Assembly: GCA_029259815.1 (NCBI GenBank)
Contig: JAJDEJ010000240.1
Coordinates: 1-45,804 of the forward strand
Direction: 5' to 3'
Length of the DNA stretch: 45,804 nt
Origin: Planctomycetaceae bacterium
GTDB lineage: Bacteria; Planctomycetota; Planctomycetia; Planctomycetales; Planctomycetaceae
The translations under genes were made by a program, and so were the position numbers. Each line of letters opens with the position of its first letter. Position 1 is the stretch's first letter. A model generated the notes under the pieces. It saw only the letters and a list, made by a program, of their open reading frames with translations. It made no database searches and was not told the DNA's origin. Shown here piece by piece: positions 26,193 to 34,236 of this stretch.

Positions 26193-26295
26193 TAGCCATC
26201 ACGCTCCGCGTGATGAGCGGATGATGGTGAAGGTTTCAGAAATGTTCTACGCTCTCCCCTCGCTCTTGTCATCACGCGGAGCGTGATGACTACTT
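26193..26295. repeat. REP-like inverted hairpin pair, copy A
   Basis: Two hairpins face each other: ATCACGC-TCC-GCGTGAT (26198-26214) and ATCACGC-GGA-GCGTGAT (26271-26287), flanked by GTAGCC on the left and GACTAC on the right. The whole unit is an inverted pair like a BIME. Copy B is at 32679-32780, with the closing base pair changed from A-T to G-C (left) and C-G (right), keeping the stem paired. It lies between fcl and the glycosyltransferase-like gene. Confidence 0.85.
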
Positions 26296-26329
26296 TCTTC
26301 GCCTCCAATTCCCGGACGCCGTCGTACAC

Positions 26330-27283
26330 TCATGCCGCTTTCGAAAGACGTGTGCTGTTGTGGTACCAATCAATCGTGTGCTTGAGGCCTTCGCGAAACC
26401 CAACATTCGCTTGCCAGTCCAACAGTTCACCTGCGAGGCTTGTGTCGAGACACCGGCGCGGCTGTCCGTCGGGTTTGGTGTCGTCCCAGACGACTTCACC
26501 GCGAAACCCCGTCAATTCGGCAATGAGCTCGATCAGGTTCCGAATCGTAATCTCCTGGCCGGTCCCGAGATTCACAGGAACCGGATCTTCCAACTCTTCA
26601 GCCGCTCGAAGAATCCCCTCGGCGGCATCATCAACGTAAAGAAATTCACGAGATGCCGAGCCTGTCCCCCAACAGACCATCTGCCTCTGCTGCGTGTCGA
26701 TTGCTTCCACGCACTTGCGGATTAAAGCCGGAATGACGTGCGAGGATCGGGGATCGAAGTTGTCGCCAGGTCCGTAAAGGTTGACCGGGACGACGACCGA
26801 ACTCGCCATGCCATACTCCTTCCGGTAGGCGTCAAGCATGACGAACAGAGCCTTCTTGGCGATCCCGTACGGTGCATTGGTTTCTTCAGGGTAGCCATTC
26901 CAGAGGTCTTTCTCCTGAAACGGCACGGGCGTGAATTTCGGGTAGGCACAGACTGTTCCTACCTGGACAAACTTGCAGAGGCCCCTGATGCGGGCTTCTT
27001 CGATGAGATGAAGTCCCATTGCCGCGTTGGCGTAGAAGAACCGTCCAGGGTGCTCGCGATTCGCTCCAATGCCGCCAACCTCTGCGGCCAGATGCAGTAC
27101 AACATCCGGTTCAAAACGATCGTACATCGTGCGAACGCCGACTTCGGTCGTCAGGTCGAACTCATGTCGGCGAGGCACGCCGATGTGCCGACAGCCTCGT
27201 TTGGCGAGTTTCTCACAGACGACTCGTCCGAGAAATCCAGCTCCACCCGTGACGACGACCCGCGTGTGTGCCCAGTCCATCAT
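26330..27283 (-). CDS. fcl: GDP-L-fucose synthase
   Basis: The enzyme converts GDP-4-keto-6-deoxymannose to GDP-L-fucose with NADPH (epimerisation then reduction). In the 317-residue product the Rossmann motif is GGAGFLG near 11-17. The catalytic residues correspond to Thr in VGTVCAYP with the epimerase Cys two residues on, Y and K in YGIAKK, and His in [10 protein letters not shown]. coli has Ser where this has Thr. [10 protein letters not shown] and the substrate-binding [15 protein letters not shown] are family blocks. I start it at the ATG at 27283: AAGGAGG lies seven bases upstream, and an earlier in-frame start would overlap gmd. It is 29 bp downstream of gmd on the same strand, the usual order. 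Confidence 0.93.
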   Translation of the reverse strand: MMDWAHTRVVVTGGAGFLGRVVCEKLAKRGCRHIGVPRRHEFDLTTEVGVRTMYDRFEPDVVLHLAAEVGGIGANREHPGRFFYANAAMGLHLIEEARIRGLCKFVQVGTVCAYPKFTPVPFQEKDLWNGYPEETNAPYGIAKKALFVMLDAYRKEYGMASSVVVPVNLYGPGDNFDPRSSHVIPALIRKCVEAIDTQQRQMVCWGTGSASREFLYVDDAAEGILRAAEELEDPVPVNLGTGQEITIRNLIELIAELTGFRGEVVWDDTKPDGQPRRCLDTSLAGELLDWQANVGFREGLKHTIDWYHNSTRLSKAA

Positions 27284-27290
27284 TTTCTGT

Positions 27291-27299
27291 CCCCTCCTT
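27291..27299 (-). promoter_or_regulatory. Ribosome binding site deciding the fcl start
   Basis: On the minus strand AAGGAGGGG lies seven bases before tandem ATG ATG at 27283. It is a near-perfect anti-16S match, unusual in this window where most sites are weak, and rules out the longer frame that would start at 27316. Confidence 0.8.
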
Positions 27300-27312
27300 G
27301 GGCGAGTGATGA

Positions 27313-28368
27313 TCAAGCTGCCCGACGCTGCTGCATGCTTGGTGCGAGCCCTGCATCTTGCAAGGTCTTCTCGCGTTCGGCTTGCTCCAAATCAGTCTCG
27401 ACCATCATCTGCACCAACTCCCGAAAACTGACCTGCGGTTCCCAGCCAAGCTCCTCGCGGGCTTTGCTGGAGTCTCCGAGCAGTAGATCGACTTCCGCAG
27501 GTCGGAAGTAGCGTGGGTCGATCTCCACATAGTCGCTGTAGTCGAGCCCCACATGCCCAAACGCCAGCTCCAGAAACTCACGGACCGAATGCGTTTCGTT
27601 GGTCGACACCACAAAATCGTCTGGTGAGTCCTGCTGCAGCATCAGCCACATGGCTTTCACGTAGTCGCCGGCGAATCCCCAGTCACGCTTGGCATCGATG
27701 TTGCCAAGGTACAGCTTGTCTTGCAGTCCATGCCGAATGCGTCCGACTGCCTGTGTGATCTTACGTGTGACAAACGTCTCGCCACGACGAGGCGACTCGT
27801 GATTAAACAGGATGCCGTTACTCGCATGCAGATCATACGATTCGCGATAGTTGATGATCGCCCAGTAAGAAAAGACTTTGGCGACGCCATAGGGGCTGCG
27901 TGGATGAAACGGCGTCTGCTCATTCTGAGGCGTCTCATGCACCTTGCCGAACATCTCACTACTGGAGGCCTGATAAACCCGCACGGCTTGGCCTGATGTT
28001 TCCTGATACTCTCTCACGGCTTCCAGGAGACGAAGCGTGCCCATACCGCCAACGTCCGCCGTCTCCAACGGCATGTCAAAACTCACCCGCACATGCGACT
28101 GAGCCGCGAGATTGTAGATTTCCGTTGGTTGAGCATCGCAAAGAATACGTCGCAGACTGTTCGCATCGCCGAGGTCGCCGTAGTGCAAGCGAAGGCTGAC
28201 CTCGCCATTGTGGGGGTCTTCGTACAGATGGTCGATACGGCTCGTGTTGATACTCGACGCACGACGCACGACGCCGTGGACTTCGTACCCCTTGTCGAGT
28301 AATAGCTCGGCGAGATAACTGCCATCCTGGCCCGTAATCCCCGTGATCAAAGCGATTTTTCTACTCAC
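27313..28368 (-). CDS. gmd: GDP-mannose 4,6-dehydratase
   Basis: This enzyme makes GDP-4-keto-6-deoxy-D-mannose from GDP-mannose, the precursor for fcl. The 351-residue protein has the NADP-binding [15 protein letters not shown] near 8-22, [15 protein letters not shown], the catalytic Thr/Ser region ASSSEMFG near 130, and Y and K in [27 protein letters not shown] is a strong gmd block, as is [14 protein letters not shown]. The annotated start is GTG at 28368 because AAGGAGGG lies five bases upstream; an earlier in-frame codon at 28449 would give a non-homologous extension. gmd is first in the minus-strand run gmd-fcl-(glycosyltransferase-like). Divergent to it is a GT2 gene at 28796. Confidence 0.95.
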   Translation of the reverse strand: MSRKIALITGITGQDGSYLAELLLDKGYEVHGVVRRASSINTSRIDHLYEDPHNGEVSLRLHYGDLGDANSLRRILCDAQPTEIYNLAAQSHVRVSFDMPLETADVGGMGTLRLLEAVREYQETSGQAVRVYQASSSEMFGKVHETPQNEQTPFHPRSPYGVAKVFSYWAIINYRESYDLHASNGILFNHESPRRGETFVTRKITQAVGRIRHGLQDKLYLGNIDAKRDWGFAGDYVKAMWLMLQQDSPDDFVVSTNETHSVREFLELAFGHVGLDYSDYVEIDPRYFRPAEVDLLLGDSSKAREELGWEPQVSFRELVQMMVETDLEQAEREKTLQDAGLAPSMQQRRAA

Positions 28369-28372
28369 GCCA

Positions 28373-28380
28373 CCCTCCTT
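28373..28380 (-). promoter_or_regulatory. Ribosome binding site deciding the gmd start (GTG)
   Basis: AAGGAGGG on the minus strand sits five bases before the GTG at 28368. It supports a GTG start for gmd, since the protein from there opens with [15 protein letters not shown] as the family does. Confidence 0.75.
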
Positions 28381-28538
28381 CTTGCATTCGCGACGCACCG
28401 TCCCTGATGCGATCGATCGCGGTTGATATCCCGCATGGTCAATTGACACAAGATCAATTCACGCAAGTCACAGGAGTCAAGCCTGTTGACGCGAGACGAG
28501 ATCTTGTCATTGCTGGGCAGATGCGACATTCAGGACAA

Positions 28539-28664
28539 GGACGGGAACGCGGATGAGAGCGGATCAGTCGGATCAACGCGGATGAAATGGACTCGTTGAA
28601 CACCGTCAAGGAAATCCGCAGTCATCAGCTTCAATCCGATTCATCCGCGTTCATTTTCCGTCCC
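28539..28664. repeat. Imperfect palindromic element with AACGCGGATGA cores
   Basis: AACGCGGATGA occurs at 28546-28556 and 28575-28585, and inverted (TCATCCGCGTT) at 28641-28651, with GGACGG or its complement near both edges. The arrangement looks like a degenerate inverted-repeat element. Sequences of this kind occur in many bacterial intergenic regions. Here it separates gmd from the GT2 gene. Confidence 0.5.
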
Positions 28665-28795
28665 AATCAACATCCAAGGACAAATTCACCTGTCGGCTCC
28701 TCCTGAAATGGGGTTGTGCCGATGCCAAGATGACAGTAAACACTGTCCTCGTTGGAGATTGCGCCCCGCGACGGTTGGCTCTCAAGGAAGCTCGC

Positions 28796-29620
28796 ATGAC
28801 CAAATTGTCGGTTGTCATCACGACGTTCAACAACGCAGACACCCTGCGATCATGCCTGGACGCCGTTCGCTGGGCCGATGAGATCGTCGTGCTCGATTCC
28901 TACAGCACGGATTCGACTCGTGATATCTCTGTTGAGTTCACCGATCGCATCCTTCAGCATGGCTTTCTCGGGTACTCAAAACAAAAGCAAAAGGCGATCG
29001 ACCTCGCATCGCACGACTGGGTGCTGCTGCTCGATGCGGACGAAGTCGTCTCACCTGAGCTGCAGCAAGAGATCCGGCAATTGATGCAGCGAGGGCCCTC
29101 AGCCGACGGGTACACACTCCCCCGTAGCGAGCAATTGTTCTGGCGGATGAATCACCCCTCCTGCCGGATGAACCACTTCCTGCGATTGTTCGATCGTCGC
29201 AAGGGAGGGATGAACGATGTCCCGGTTCACGCAGCTCCGGTCGTCGACGGAAAGGTCGAACGACTCCAGCACGTGTTCTATCACTTCGGAGAGAAGGACA
29301 TCGACTCGAAGGTGCACCGGCTGAATTGGTATTCGACGGGTCTCGTCGTAGACAAACTGCGCCGCGGTAAGCGGGCCAATCCGTGGACTTGCCTCATCTA
29401 TCCACCGCTGGTATTTTTCAAGTCGTTCATCCTCAAATCGAACTACCGCAACGGCTGGGCGGGCTTCATCGGCTCAGTCTGTATGGCGTTCTACTCGTTC
29501 CTCAAGTACGCCAAGCTGTACGAGCACGAACAGCAACAGCGCCACGGCGACTCGCTCCTGCCACCTCAGGCACCGAGCCGCATGACAGAGAACGTGACGT
29601 CGATTCGCAAAGCCGCATGA
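28796..29620 (+). CDS. Glycosyltransferase family 2 (WaaE/KdtX-like)
   Basis: The 274-residue GT2 protein starts MTKLSVVITTFNNADTLRSC, with VVLDSYSTDSTRD near 32 and the DXD LLLDADEVVSPEL near 80. Then come QLFWRMNHP and VPVHAAPVV, typical of the WaaE/KdtX-type group that adds sugars to lipopolysaccharide core or similar glycolipids. A hydrophobic stretch near 210-245 suggests membrane association. I start at the ATG at 28796, with AAGGAA upstream; the frame extends to 28730 but the added residues are not family-like. It is divergent from gmd/fcl and probably belongs to the same glycan locus. A GTCATTCCCGC palindrome follows its stop. Confidence 0.85.
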   Translation: MTKLSVVITTFNNADTLRSCLDAVRWADEIVVLDSYSTDSTRDISVEFTDRILQHGFLGYSKQKQKAIDLASHDWVLLLDADEVVSPELQQEIRQLMQRGPSADGYTLPRSEQLFWRMNHPSCRMNHFLRLFDRRKGGMNDVPVHAAPVVDGKVERLQHVFYHFGEKDIDSKVHRLNWYSTGLVVDKLRRGKRANPWTCLIYPPLVFFKSFILKSNYRNGWAGFIGSVCMAFYSFLKYAKLYEHEQQQRHGDSLLPPQAPSRMTENVTSIRKAA

Positions 29621-29636
29621 GTCTCCTGATGCCACC

Positions 29637-29712
29637 GTCATTCCCGCGCAGGCGGGAATTCAGTGATTCCTCGTTCATCTGATGGCTGGACTCCCGCCTG
29701 CGCGGGAGTGAC
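29637..29712. repeat. GTCATTCCCGC palindromic element
   Basis: Two hairpins face each other: ATTCCCGC-GCAG-GCGGGAAT (29640-29659) and ACTCCCGC-CTGC-GCGGGAGT (29690-29709). The second pair changes from T-A to C-G and stays complementary. The sequence closely resembles the GTCATTCCCGCG...GCGGGAATCCAG repeats seen in many unrelated bacterial genomes. It lies between the convergent GT2 and SDR genes. Confidence 0.85.
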
Positions 29713-29768
29713 GTGATGACTGTCGGTCACGTCATTCGCGAGTCGTGGAACAACTTCAGAAGAATCGC

Positions 29769-30542
29769 TCACTCGGGCGTCACATAAGCCGACGTGATCC
29801 CCCCGTCGACGAGGAACTCGCTCCCCGTCATGAACGACGACTCGTCGGACGCGAGGAACAGGGCCGCCTGCGCCATCTCGCGAGCCTGTCCGAACCGGCC
29901 CATGGGAATGTGCACGAGTCGCCGCTGCTTCTTCTCGTCCGTATCGAGATAGTTCATCAGCAATTCTGTGTGCAGCGGACCGGGACACAGCGCATTGACG
30001 CGGATGTTCTCTCTCGCATGAATCACGGCCAACTCGCGCGTCATCGCGAGCACGCCCCCTTTGCTCGCGGTGTACGCGATCTGTGGAGTCGCTGCCCCCA
30101 TGACTGCGACGAAGGATGCCGTATTGATGATTGCCCCGCCTCCGGCACGCCTCAGGGCCGGGATGCCGTACTTGCAGCCGAGAAACACGCCTCGCAAGTT
30201 GATGTCGAGTGTTCGCTCCCAGATCTCCTCCGACGTCGAGACAGCGTCCCCATCGTCACCGTGCATGATGCCCGCGTTGTTGAACAGGATGTCGAGCTGT
30301 TCGAACTCCTGCTCGGCGGTCGTGACCATTCGTTCACAATCGGCGGCCTTGGAGACATCGGCACGCACATAAACGGCCTGTCCGCCCGCTTGTGTCACAA
30401 GGTCGACAGTTTCCTGTCCGCCGTCATCGTTGACATCGGCGACAACGATCTTCGCCCCCTCCTGTGCAAACAGCAGGCATGACTCGCGACCAATGCCACT
30501 CGAACCGCCCGTAATGACGGCGACCTTGCTTTCCAGTCTCAT
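29769..30542 (-). CDS. Short-chain dehydrogenase/reductase
   Basis: The 257-residue classical SDR has the cofactor motif TGGSSGIG (11-18), NNAG near 88-91, Asn114, S143, Y157 and K161 (YTASK) of the catalytic tetrad. D36 after the second beta strand (VVADV) favours NAD(H). The C-terminus (DGGITSAYVTPE) is usual for the class. It is the last gene of the permease - glutamine-synthetase-like - PuuD-like run, and its ATG overlaps the PuuD stop (ATGA), so they are co-translated. In that context it could oxidise the alcohol of a gamma-glutamyl amino alcohol; the SDR family alone cannot show this. Confidence 0.9.
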   Translation of the reverse strand: MRLESKVAVITGGSSGIGRESCLLFAQEGAKIVVADVNDDGGQETVDLVTQAGGQAVYVRADVSKAADCERMVTTAEQEFEQLDILFNNAGIMHGDDGDAVSTSEEIWERTLDINLRGVFLGCKYGIPALRRAGGGAIINTASFVAVMGAATPQIAYTASKGGVLAMTRELAVIHARENIRVNALCPGPLHTELLMNYLDTDEKKQRRLVHIPMGRFGQAREMAQAALFLASDESSFMTGSEFLVDGGITSAYVTPE

Positions 30543-31252
30543 CTCTCATCCCTTTGCTCAATGGTTGCTTGCACAAATCGATCGAATAACCGTTGTTGTG
30601 TGGGATCACTCTCAGAAGTCAACTCGGGATGCCACTGGACGGCGACCAACCAGCGATGGCTGGGCATCTCCATCGCCTCGATCGTCCCGTCTGGTGCGGA
30701 GGCCACAACCTCGAACCCTTCTGCAACATCCCGTACCGCCTGATGATGCCAGGACATGGCAGTGACCTCAGTCTGCTCCAACAGTCCTGCGAGTCGTGAG
30801 TTGGGGTCGATCTGGATCGCGTGCGGTGTCGGCTCGCGCGGCGGCAGACGATGCAGCACCTCCTCGCCGACGACATCAGGCAGATGCTCGATCAGTGTCC
30901 CACCTTGCACGATATTGACGATCTGAATCCCTCGACAGATGGCGAGCGTCGGAAAATCCGTCTCGATCAATCGCCGTGCCAAGGCGATCTCGGTGGAGTC
31001 TCGCTCGGCATCAAGGCTGTAGATTGATTCGTGGTGATTTCCGGCATACTCGGCTGGGTCGATATCTCCGCCCCCTGCGAGGATCACACCATCCAGCAGG
31101 CTCAAGACCTCGTCAATCCGTGTCTCCCCCGGCGTAATCAGCAGCGGCACGCCCCCCGCCCGCCGCACACTGTCGACGTACTCTCGTGGCAACGTGAACT
31201 TCCGCTCCTCGTCGACGCCATAGGTCGTGATGCCAATGATGGGCGGCTGCAT
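30539..31252 (-). CDS. Gamma-glutamyl hydrolase-like class I amidotransferase (PuuD/peptidase C26 family)
   Basis: The 237-residue protein is a peptidase C26/PuuD-like enzyme that hydrolyses gamma-glutamyl amide bonds. The nucleophile Cys106 is in AICRGIQ, with the His208/Glu210 pair in QWHPE and GGGDIDP near 61-66. PuuD cleaves gamma-glutamyl-GABA in putrescine catabolism. I start it at the ATG at 31252, ten bases after the glutamine synthetase stop, because the longer frame would lie inside that gene and lacks homology. Its stop overlaps the SDR start (ATGA). With the glutamine-synthetase-like enzyme upstream it would form the make-then-break pair of a gamma-glutamylation route. The actual amide is not known. 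Confidence 0.88.
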   Translation of the reverse strand: MQPPIIGITTYGVDEERKFTLPREYVDSVRRAGGVPLLITPGETRIDEVLSLLDGVILAGGGDIDPAEYAGNHHESIYSLDAERDSTEIALARRLIETDFPTLAICRGIQIVNIVQGGTLIEHLPDVVGEEVLHRLPPREPTPHAIQIDPNSRLAGLLEQTEVTAMSWHHQAVRDVAEGFEVVASAPDGTIEAMEMPSHRWLVAVQWHPELTSESDPTQQRLFDRFVQATIEQRDER

Positions 31253-31262
31253 GGACGACTCG

Positions 31263-32648
31263 TCAGATTCTCTCAAAGTACCGCTGTCGTTCCCAGTCGG
31301 TGACCGCTCGATCATAGGCCTCCTGCTCAGTGCGAAAGAAGTGTGAGTAGTGTTCGACAACCTCGCTGCCGAACGCCTCACGGGCAAATTCACTCTGCTC
31401 GAAGTGTCCGATTGCCTCTAAGAGCGTGCGTGGGACGTGCGGAATGTCGACCGCCGAGTAGATGTCCCCTTCGTAGATGTCGGGCGGCTCGAGCTTTCGA
31501 CGGATGCCATCCAATCCGGACGCCATGGCAGCTGCGTAGGTGAGATAAGGATTACAGTCTGCACCCGGGATGCGGCATTCGATCCGCAGACTCTGTCCGT
31601 TCCCCACGACTCGAAACCCTGCCGTGCGGTTGTCACGGCTCCAGCCGATGCGTGTCGGTGCCCATGAGCCGGATTGATACCGTTTGTAAGAGTTGACGGT
31701 GGGCGCGTAGCAGACCATGAGTTCGTTCACGTGGGCCATCCAACCGGCGAGGAACCAACGAAACGTGTCCGAGCATTGGACTCGTCCCAAGGTACCATCG
31801 CCGACAAAGGCGTTGCCGTCGTCGTTCCACAAGCTGATGTGCACATGACTGCTCGACCCGGCATGCTCAGCGGAATACTTGGCCATGAAGGTCACGCTCA
31901 CCTGCTGTTGGTCAGCGACCTCTTTGAGGCACTGTTTGTAGACGGCATGGTTGTCCGCCATCGTCAGCAGATCTGCAAACCGCACGTTGAGTTCGTGCTG
32001 GCCCTTGCCCCACTCTCCCTTTGTGCACTCGACTGGCACGCCGGACGCAGCCAGATGACGCCTCACGGCTGCGTTGAACGGCTCCTCCCGCGCAGCTTGC
32101 AAAGCATGATAGTCCTCAATGTACCAGCCTGCCGCCTCCAGTGATTGATCGGTATACCCGCCTTGCGCCGCGTCACGGTAAGACGTGTTGAACAGGTAGT
32201 ACTCCAATTCGGACCCCGCCTTCACGGTGAGTCCCATCTCTGCCGCCGTATCGATCTGCGCCTGGAGCAGTGAGCGAGGCGCGAGGGAGAGTCTGTCGTG
32301 AGTTTTCTCATCGTCGACGTCGCACAGCACCATCGCTGTTTTGTTGAGCCAACTCGCCTGCCGCAGCGTGTCCATGTCCGGCACGAGATGGAAGTCGCCG
32401 TATCCCTTCTCCCAGTTGGAGAACGCATAGCCCGCGATCGGCTCCATCTCCATGTCGACCGTCAACAGATAGTCACACGCGTGCGTGCCTCCCTCAGCGA
32501 TACTCTCCACAAAGAACGATGCATCGAACCGTTTGCCGACGAACCGGCCATACAGGTCGGTGAACACCACAACGACCGTGTCGATGTCGCCCGCTGTGAC
32601 CAGCGTGCTGAGTTCGTGTGGGGATAACATTCCTCGCGGCTTCGTCAT
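31263..32648 (-). CDS. Glutamine-synthetase-family enzyme (PuuA/GlnA3/GlnA4-like gamma-glutamylamine ligase)
   Basis: The 461-residue protein has glutamine-synthetase blocks: metal-ligand GSELEYYLFNTSYRDA (near 150), GEWGKGQHELN (near 215), and the ATP-binding HAGSSSHVHISLW (near 265). The variant SELEYYLF...DYHALQAAREEPFN matches the group that joins glutamate to amines (PuuA, mycobacterial/streptomycete GlnA3/GlnA4) rather than to ammonia. GlnA4 of Streptomyces has been reported to use ethanolamine. The ATG at 32648 is used; GTG at 32657 is in frame. It sits between an EAT-family permease (137-bp gap holding a REP-like pair) and the PuuD-like gene. A plain ammonia-assimilating role is less likely given these neighbours. 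Confidence 0.88.
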   Translation of the reverse strand: MTKPRGMLSPHELSTLVTAGDIDTVVVVFTDLYGRFVGKRFDASFFVESIAEGGTHACDYLLTVDMEMEPIAGYAFSNWEKGYGDFHLVPDMDTLRQASWLNKTAMVLCDVDDEKTHDRLSLAPRSLLQAQIDTAAEMGLTVKAGSELEYYLFNTSYRDAAQGGYTDQSLEAAGWYIEDYHALQAAREEPFNAAVRRHLAASGVPVECTKGEWGKGQHELNVRFADLLTMADNHAVYKQCLKEVADQQQVSVTFMAKYSAEHAGSSSHVHISLWNDDGNAFVGDGTLGRVQCSDTFRWFLAGWMAHVNELMVCYAPTVNSYKRYQSGSWAPTRIGWSRDNRTAGFRVVGNGQSLRIECRIPGADCNPYLTYAAAMASGLDGIRRKLEPPDIYEGDIYSAVDIPHVPRTLLEAIGHFEQSEFAREAFGSEVVEHYSHFFRTEQEAYDRAVTDWERQRYFERI

Positions 32649-32678
32649 GTTTGTCACTCGTCAATGTTGCCTTTCAAA

Positions 32679-32780
32679 GTAGCCGTCACGCTCCGCGTGA
32701 CGAGCGGAACCATGTGTAACGCCCATCAAGAATCGGTGCCAACCGTTTATCCGGCTTCTCACGCAGAGCGTGAGGCCTAC
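32679..32780. repeat. REP-like inverted hairpin pair, copy B
   Basis: Hairpins GTCACGC-TCC-GCGTGAC (32685-32701) and CTCACGC-AGA-GCGTGAG (32758-32774) are flanked by GTAGCC and GCCTAC. The unit matches copy A at 26193-26295, but the closing base pair is G-C and C-G instead of A-T. The interior is unrelated. It occupies the gap between the permease and the glutamine-synthetase-like gene, so it would be inside their transcript. Confidence 0.85.
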
Positions 32781-32793
32781 TCTGGTAACTCTG

Positions 32794-34236
32794 TTATTGA
32801 TGGGCCAGTTCGCTCTCCGCTTCGGCGATGAGGGCGTTCTCTTCCTCTGGTGCTTGAGCGACCAGTCGGTGTCGACTGTAGAGCACAAAGTAGACAACCC
32901 CCGCCATCACAAACAACGCCACGCCGACAACCGCCGGGCGATAGTCCGCAATTGTGAATGTCGACCCCAGTGCCGTGAGCGAGAGGACCGCACCCACAAC
33001 TGCTCCCGGGATACCGAGCGGACTGCGATAAGGACGTGGCAAGTCCGGTCTGCTGATTCGCAGTTTGATGTAACTGAACATCACCATCGCATAAGAGATC
33101 ACGGCCCCAAAGACGGCCATGTTGAGCAAGGCCCCGCCGACATTTCCGCTGCCGTCACTCATGTGCAGAATGACCGTGCACACGAGGCCGATGACGGCTC
33201 CGACCAACAGGGCTGTCGTCGGGGTGTCATGGCGACCCGTAATGGAAATCCACCGGGGAATGTACCCAGCGCGTGAGAGTGCGAACAACACTCGTCCATA
33301 TGCGTAGATGATTGTGTGAAAACTAGCGATCAAGCCAGTGAGCGCGATGACGGTGAAAGCCTTACTCGCCGGACTGATCCCAAATACGGCTTCCAACCCG
33401 TCGCCCAGTGGAGCATCCGATTGACCGATGGCGCCCGCACCTGCCCCCACTCCCGAGTTGAGGACCAGTGTGAACAGTGACAACACCAACAACGTTGCGA
33501 TGCCAAGGAGGAGTGCCTTCGGCATATCGCTCGCTGCGTTGTGTGACTCCTCAGCAGCGAGGGGCAGTTGCTCGATGGCGAGATAGAACCAGATGGCAAA
33601 GGGGAGCGTCGAGAACACACCCTGCCAGCCAAAAGGCAGAACTCCGACTGTCTCACCCGAGGAGTCCCGAAAGAGCAGGTCCCAGGAGAATGCCCCTGTG
33701 ACCAGCACGCTGATATAAAACGTCACCAGTACGGCCATCGCAATCAGCGTCACGACCAAGCCAACCTTGAGCGTCAACTCAACGCCGCGGATGTTAATGC
33801 CCACAAAAATGACGTAGTACGTCACCCACCACACGGGTGCTGGGATGGCCGGGAACAACTTTGCCATGTAACCGCCGATGACGTACACAATCACGGCTGG
33901 CGTAAGCACGTACTCGATCGTGTCGGTCAGACCGCAGATGAACCCACCTGTGGGACCGAAGGCACTGCGAGTAAACGAGAAGAATCCGCCCGCATGCGGC
34001 AGCGCTGCAGACAACTCTGCGATCGTGAAGACCATGCAGACGTACATCACGGCCATCAGCAAGGTACCGATCGCCAGACCGCCGAAACCGCCGTGTTGGA
34101 GGCCGTAGTTCCAGCCGCCGAAGTCGCCCGAAATAACGGCACCGACTCCGAGTGCCCACAGCAGAATCCACCCCGCTGACTTCTTGAGCTGCCGTTGCTC
34201 CAGATAGGCAGCATCAACATTTTCGTAGCGGGCCAT
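32794..34236 (-). CDS. APC-superfamily permease, ethanolamine permease (EAT) family
   Basis: The 480-residue protein has about twelve transmembrane helices. The first, LLWALGVGAVISGDFGGWNYGL (excerpt near 28), matches the ethanolamine permease family, in which G-V-G-A-V-I-S-G is a hallmark. SAALPHAGGFFSF follows near 95. The family carries ethanolamine or similar amino alcohols in symport or exchange. I start at the ATG at 34236 (MARYENVD); the open frame continues upstream into the GGGGTCAG palindrome at 34321 and is not homologous there. It is the first gene of the run with the ligase, hydrolase and SDR, and would supply their substrate. Other amines are possible. Confidence 0.85.
   Translation of the reverse strand: MARYENVDAAYLEQRQLKKSAGWILLWALGVGAVISGDFGGWNYGLQHGGFGGLAIGTLLMAVMYVCMVFTIAELSAALPHAGGFFSFTRSAFGPTGGFICGLTDTIEYVLTPAVIVYVIGGYMAKLFPAIPAPVWWVTYYVIFVGINIRGVELTLKVGLVVTLIAMAVLVTFYISVLVTGAFSWDLLFRDSSGETVGVLPFGWQGVFSTLPFAIWFYLAIEQLPLAAEESHNAASDMPKALLLGIATLLVLSLFTLVLNSGVGAGAGAIGQSDAPLGDGLEAVFGISPASKAFTVIALTGLIASFHTIIYAYGRVLFALSRAGYIPRWISITGRHDTPTTALLVGAVIGLVCTVILHMSDGSGNVGGALLNMAVFGAVISYAMVMFSYIKLRISRPDLPRPYRSPLGIPGAVVGAVLSLTALGSTFTIADYRPAVVGVALFVMAGVVYFVLYSRHRLVAQAPEEENALIAEAESELAHQ

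Larger units (their letters stand above)
28369..28795. other. Divergent promoter region of gmd and the GT2 gene
   Basis: No gene. It holds the divergent starts of gmd and the WaaE-like GT2 gene plus the AACGCGGATGA element at 28539-28664. Nothing else recognisable. Confidence 0.4.

Noticed and set aside
29745..30482. Open frame of 245 codons opposite the SDR gene
   Set aside because: The SDR has a full catalytic set on the other strand; this frame does not resemble any protein I know.
31253..31393. N-terminal extension of the PuuD-like frame
   Set aside because: It lies inside the glutamine-synthetase-like gene; the family start corresponds to 31252.
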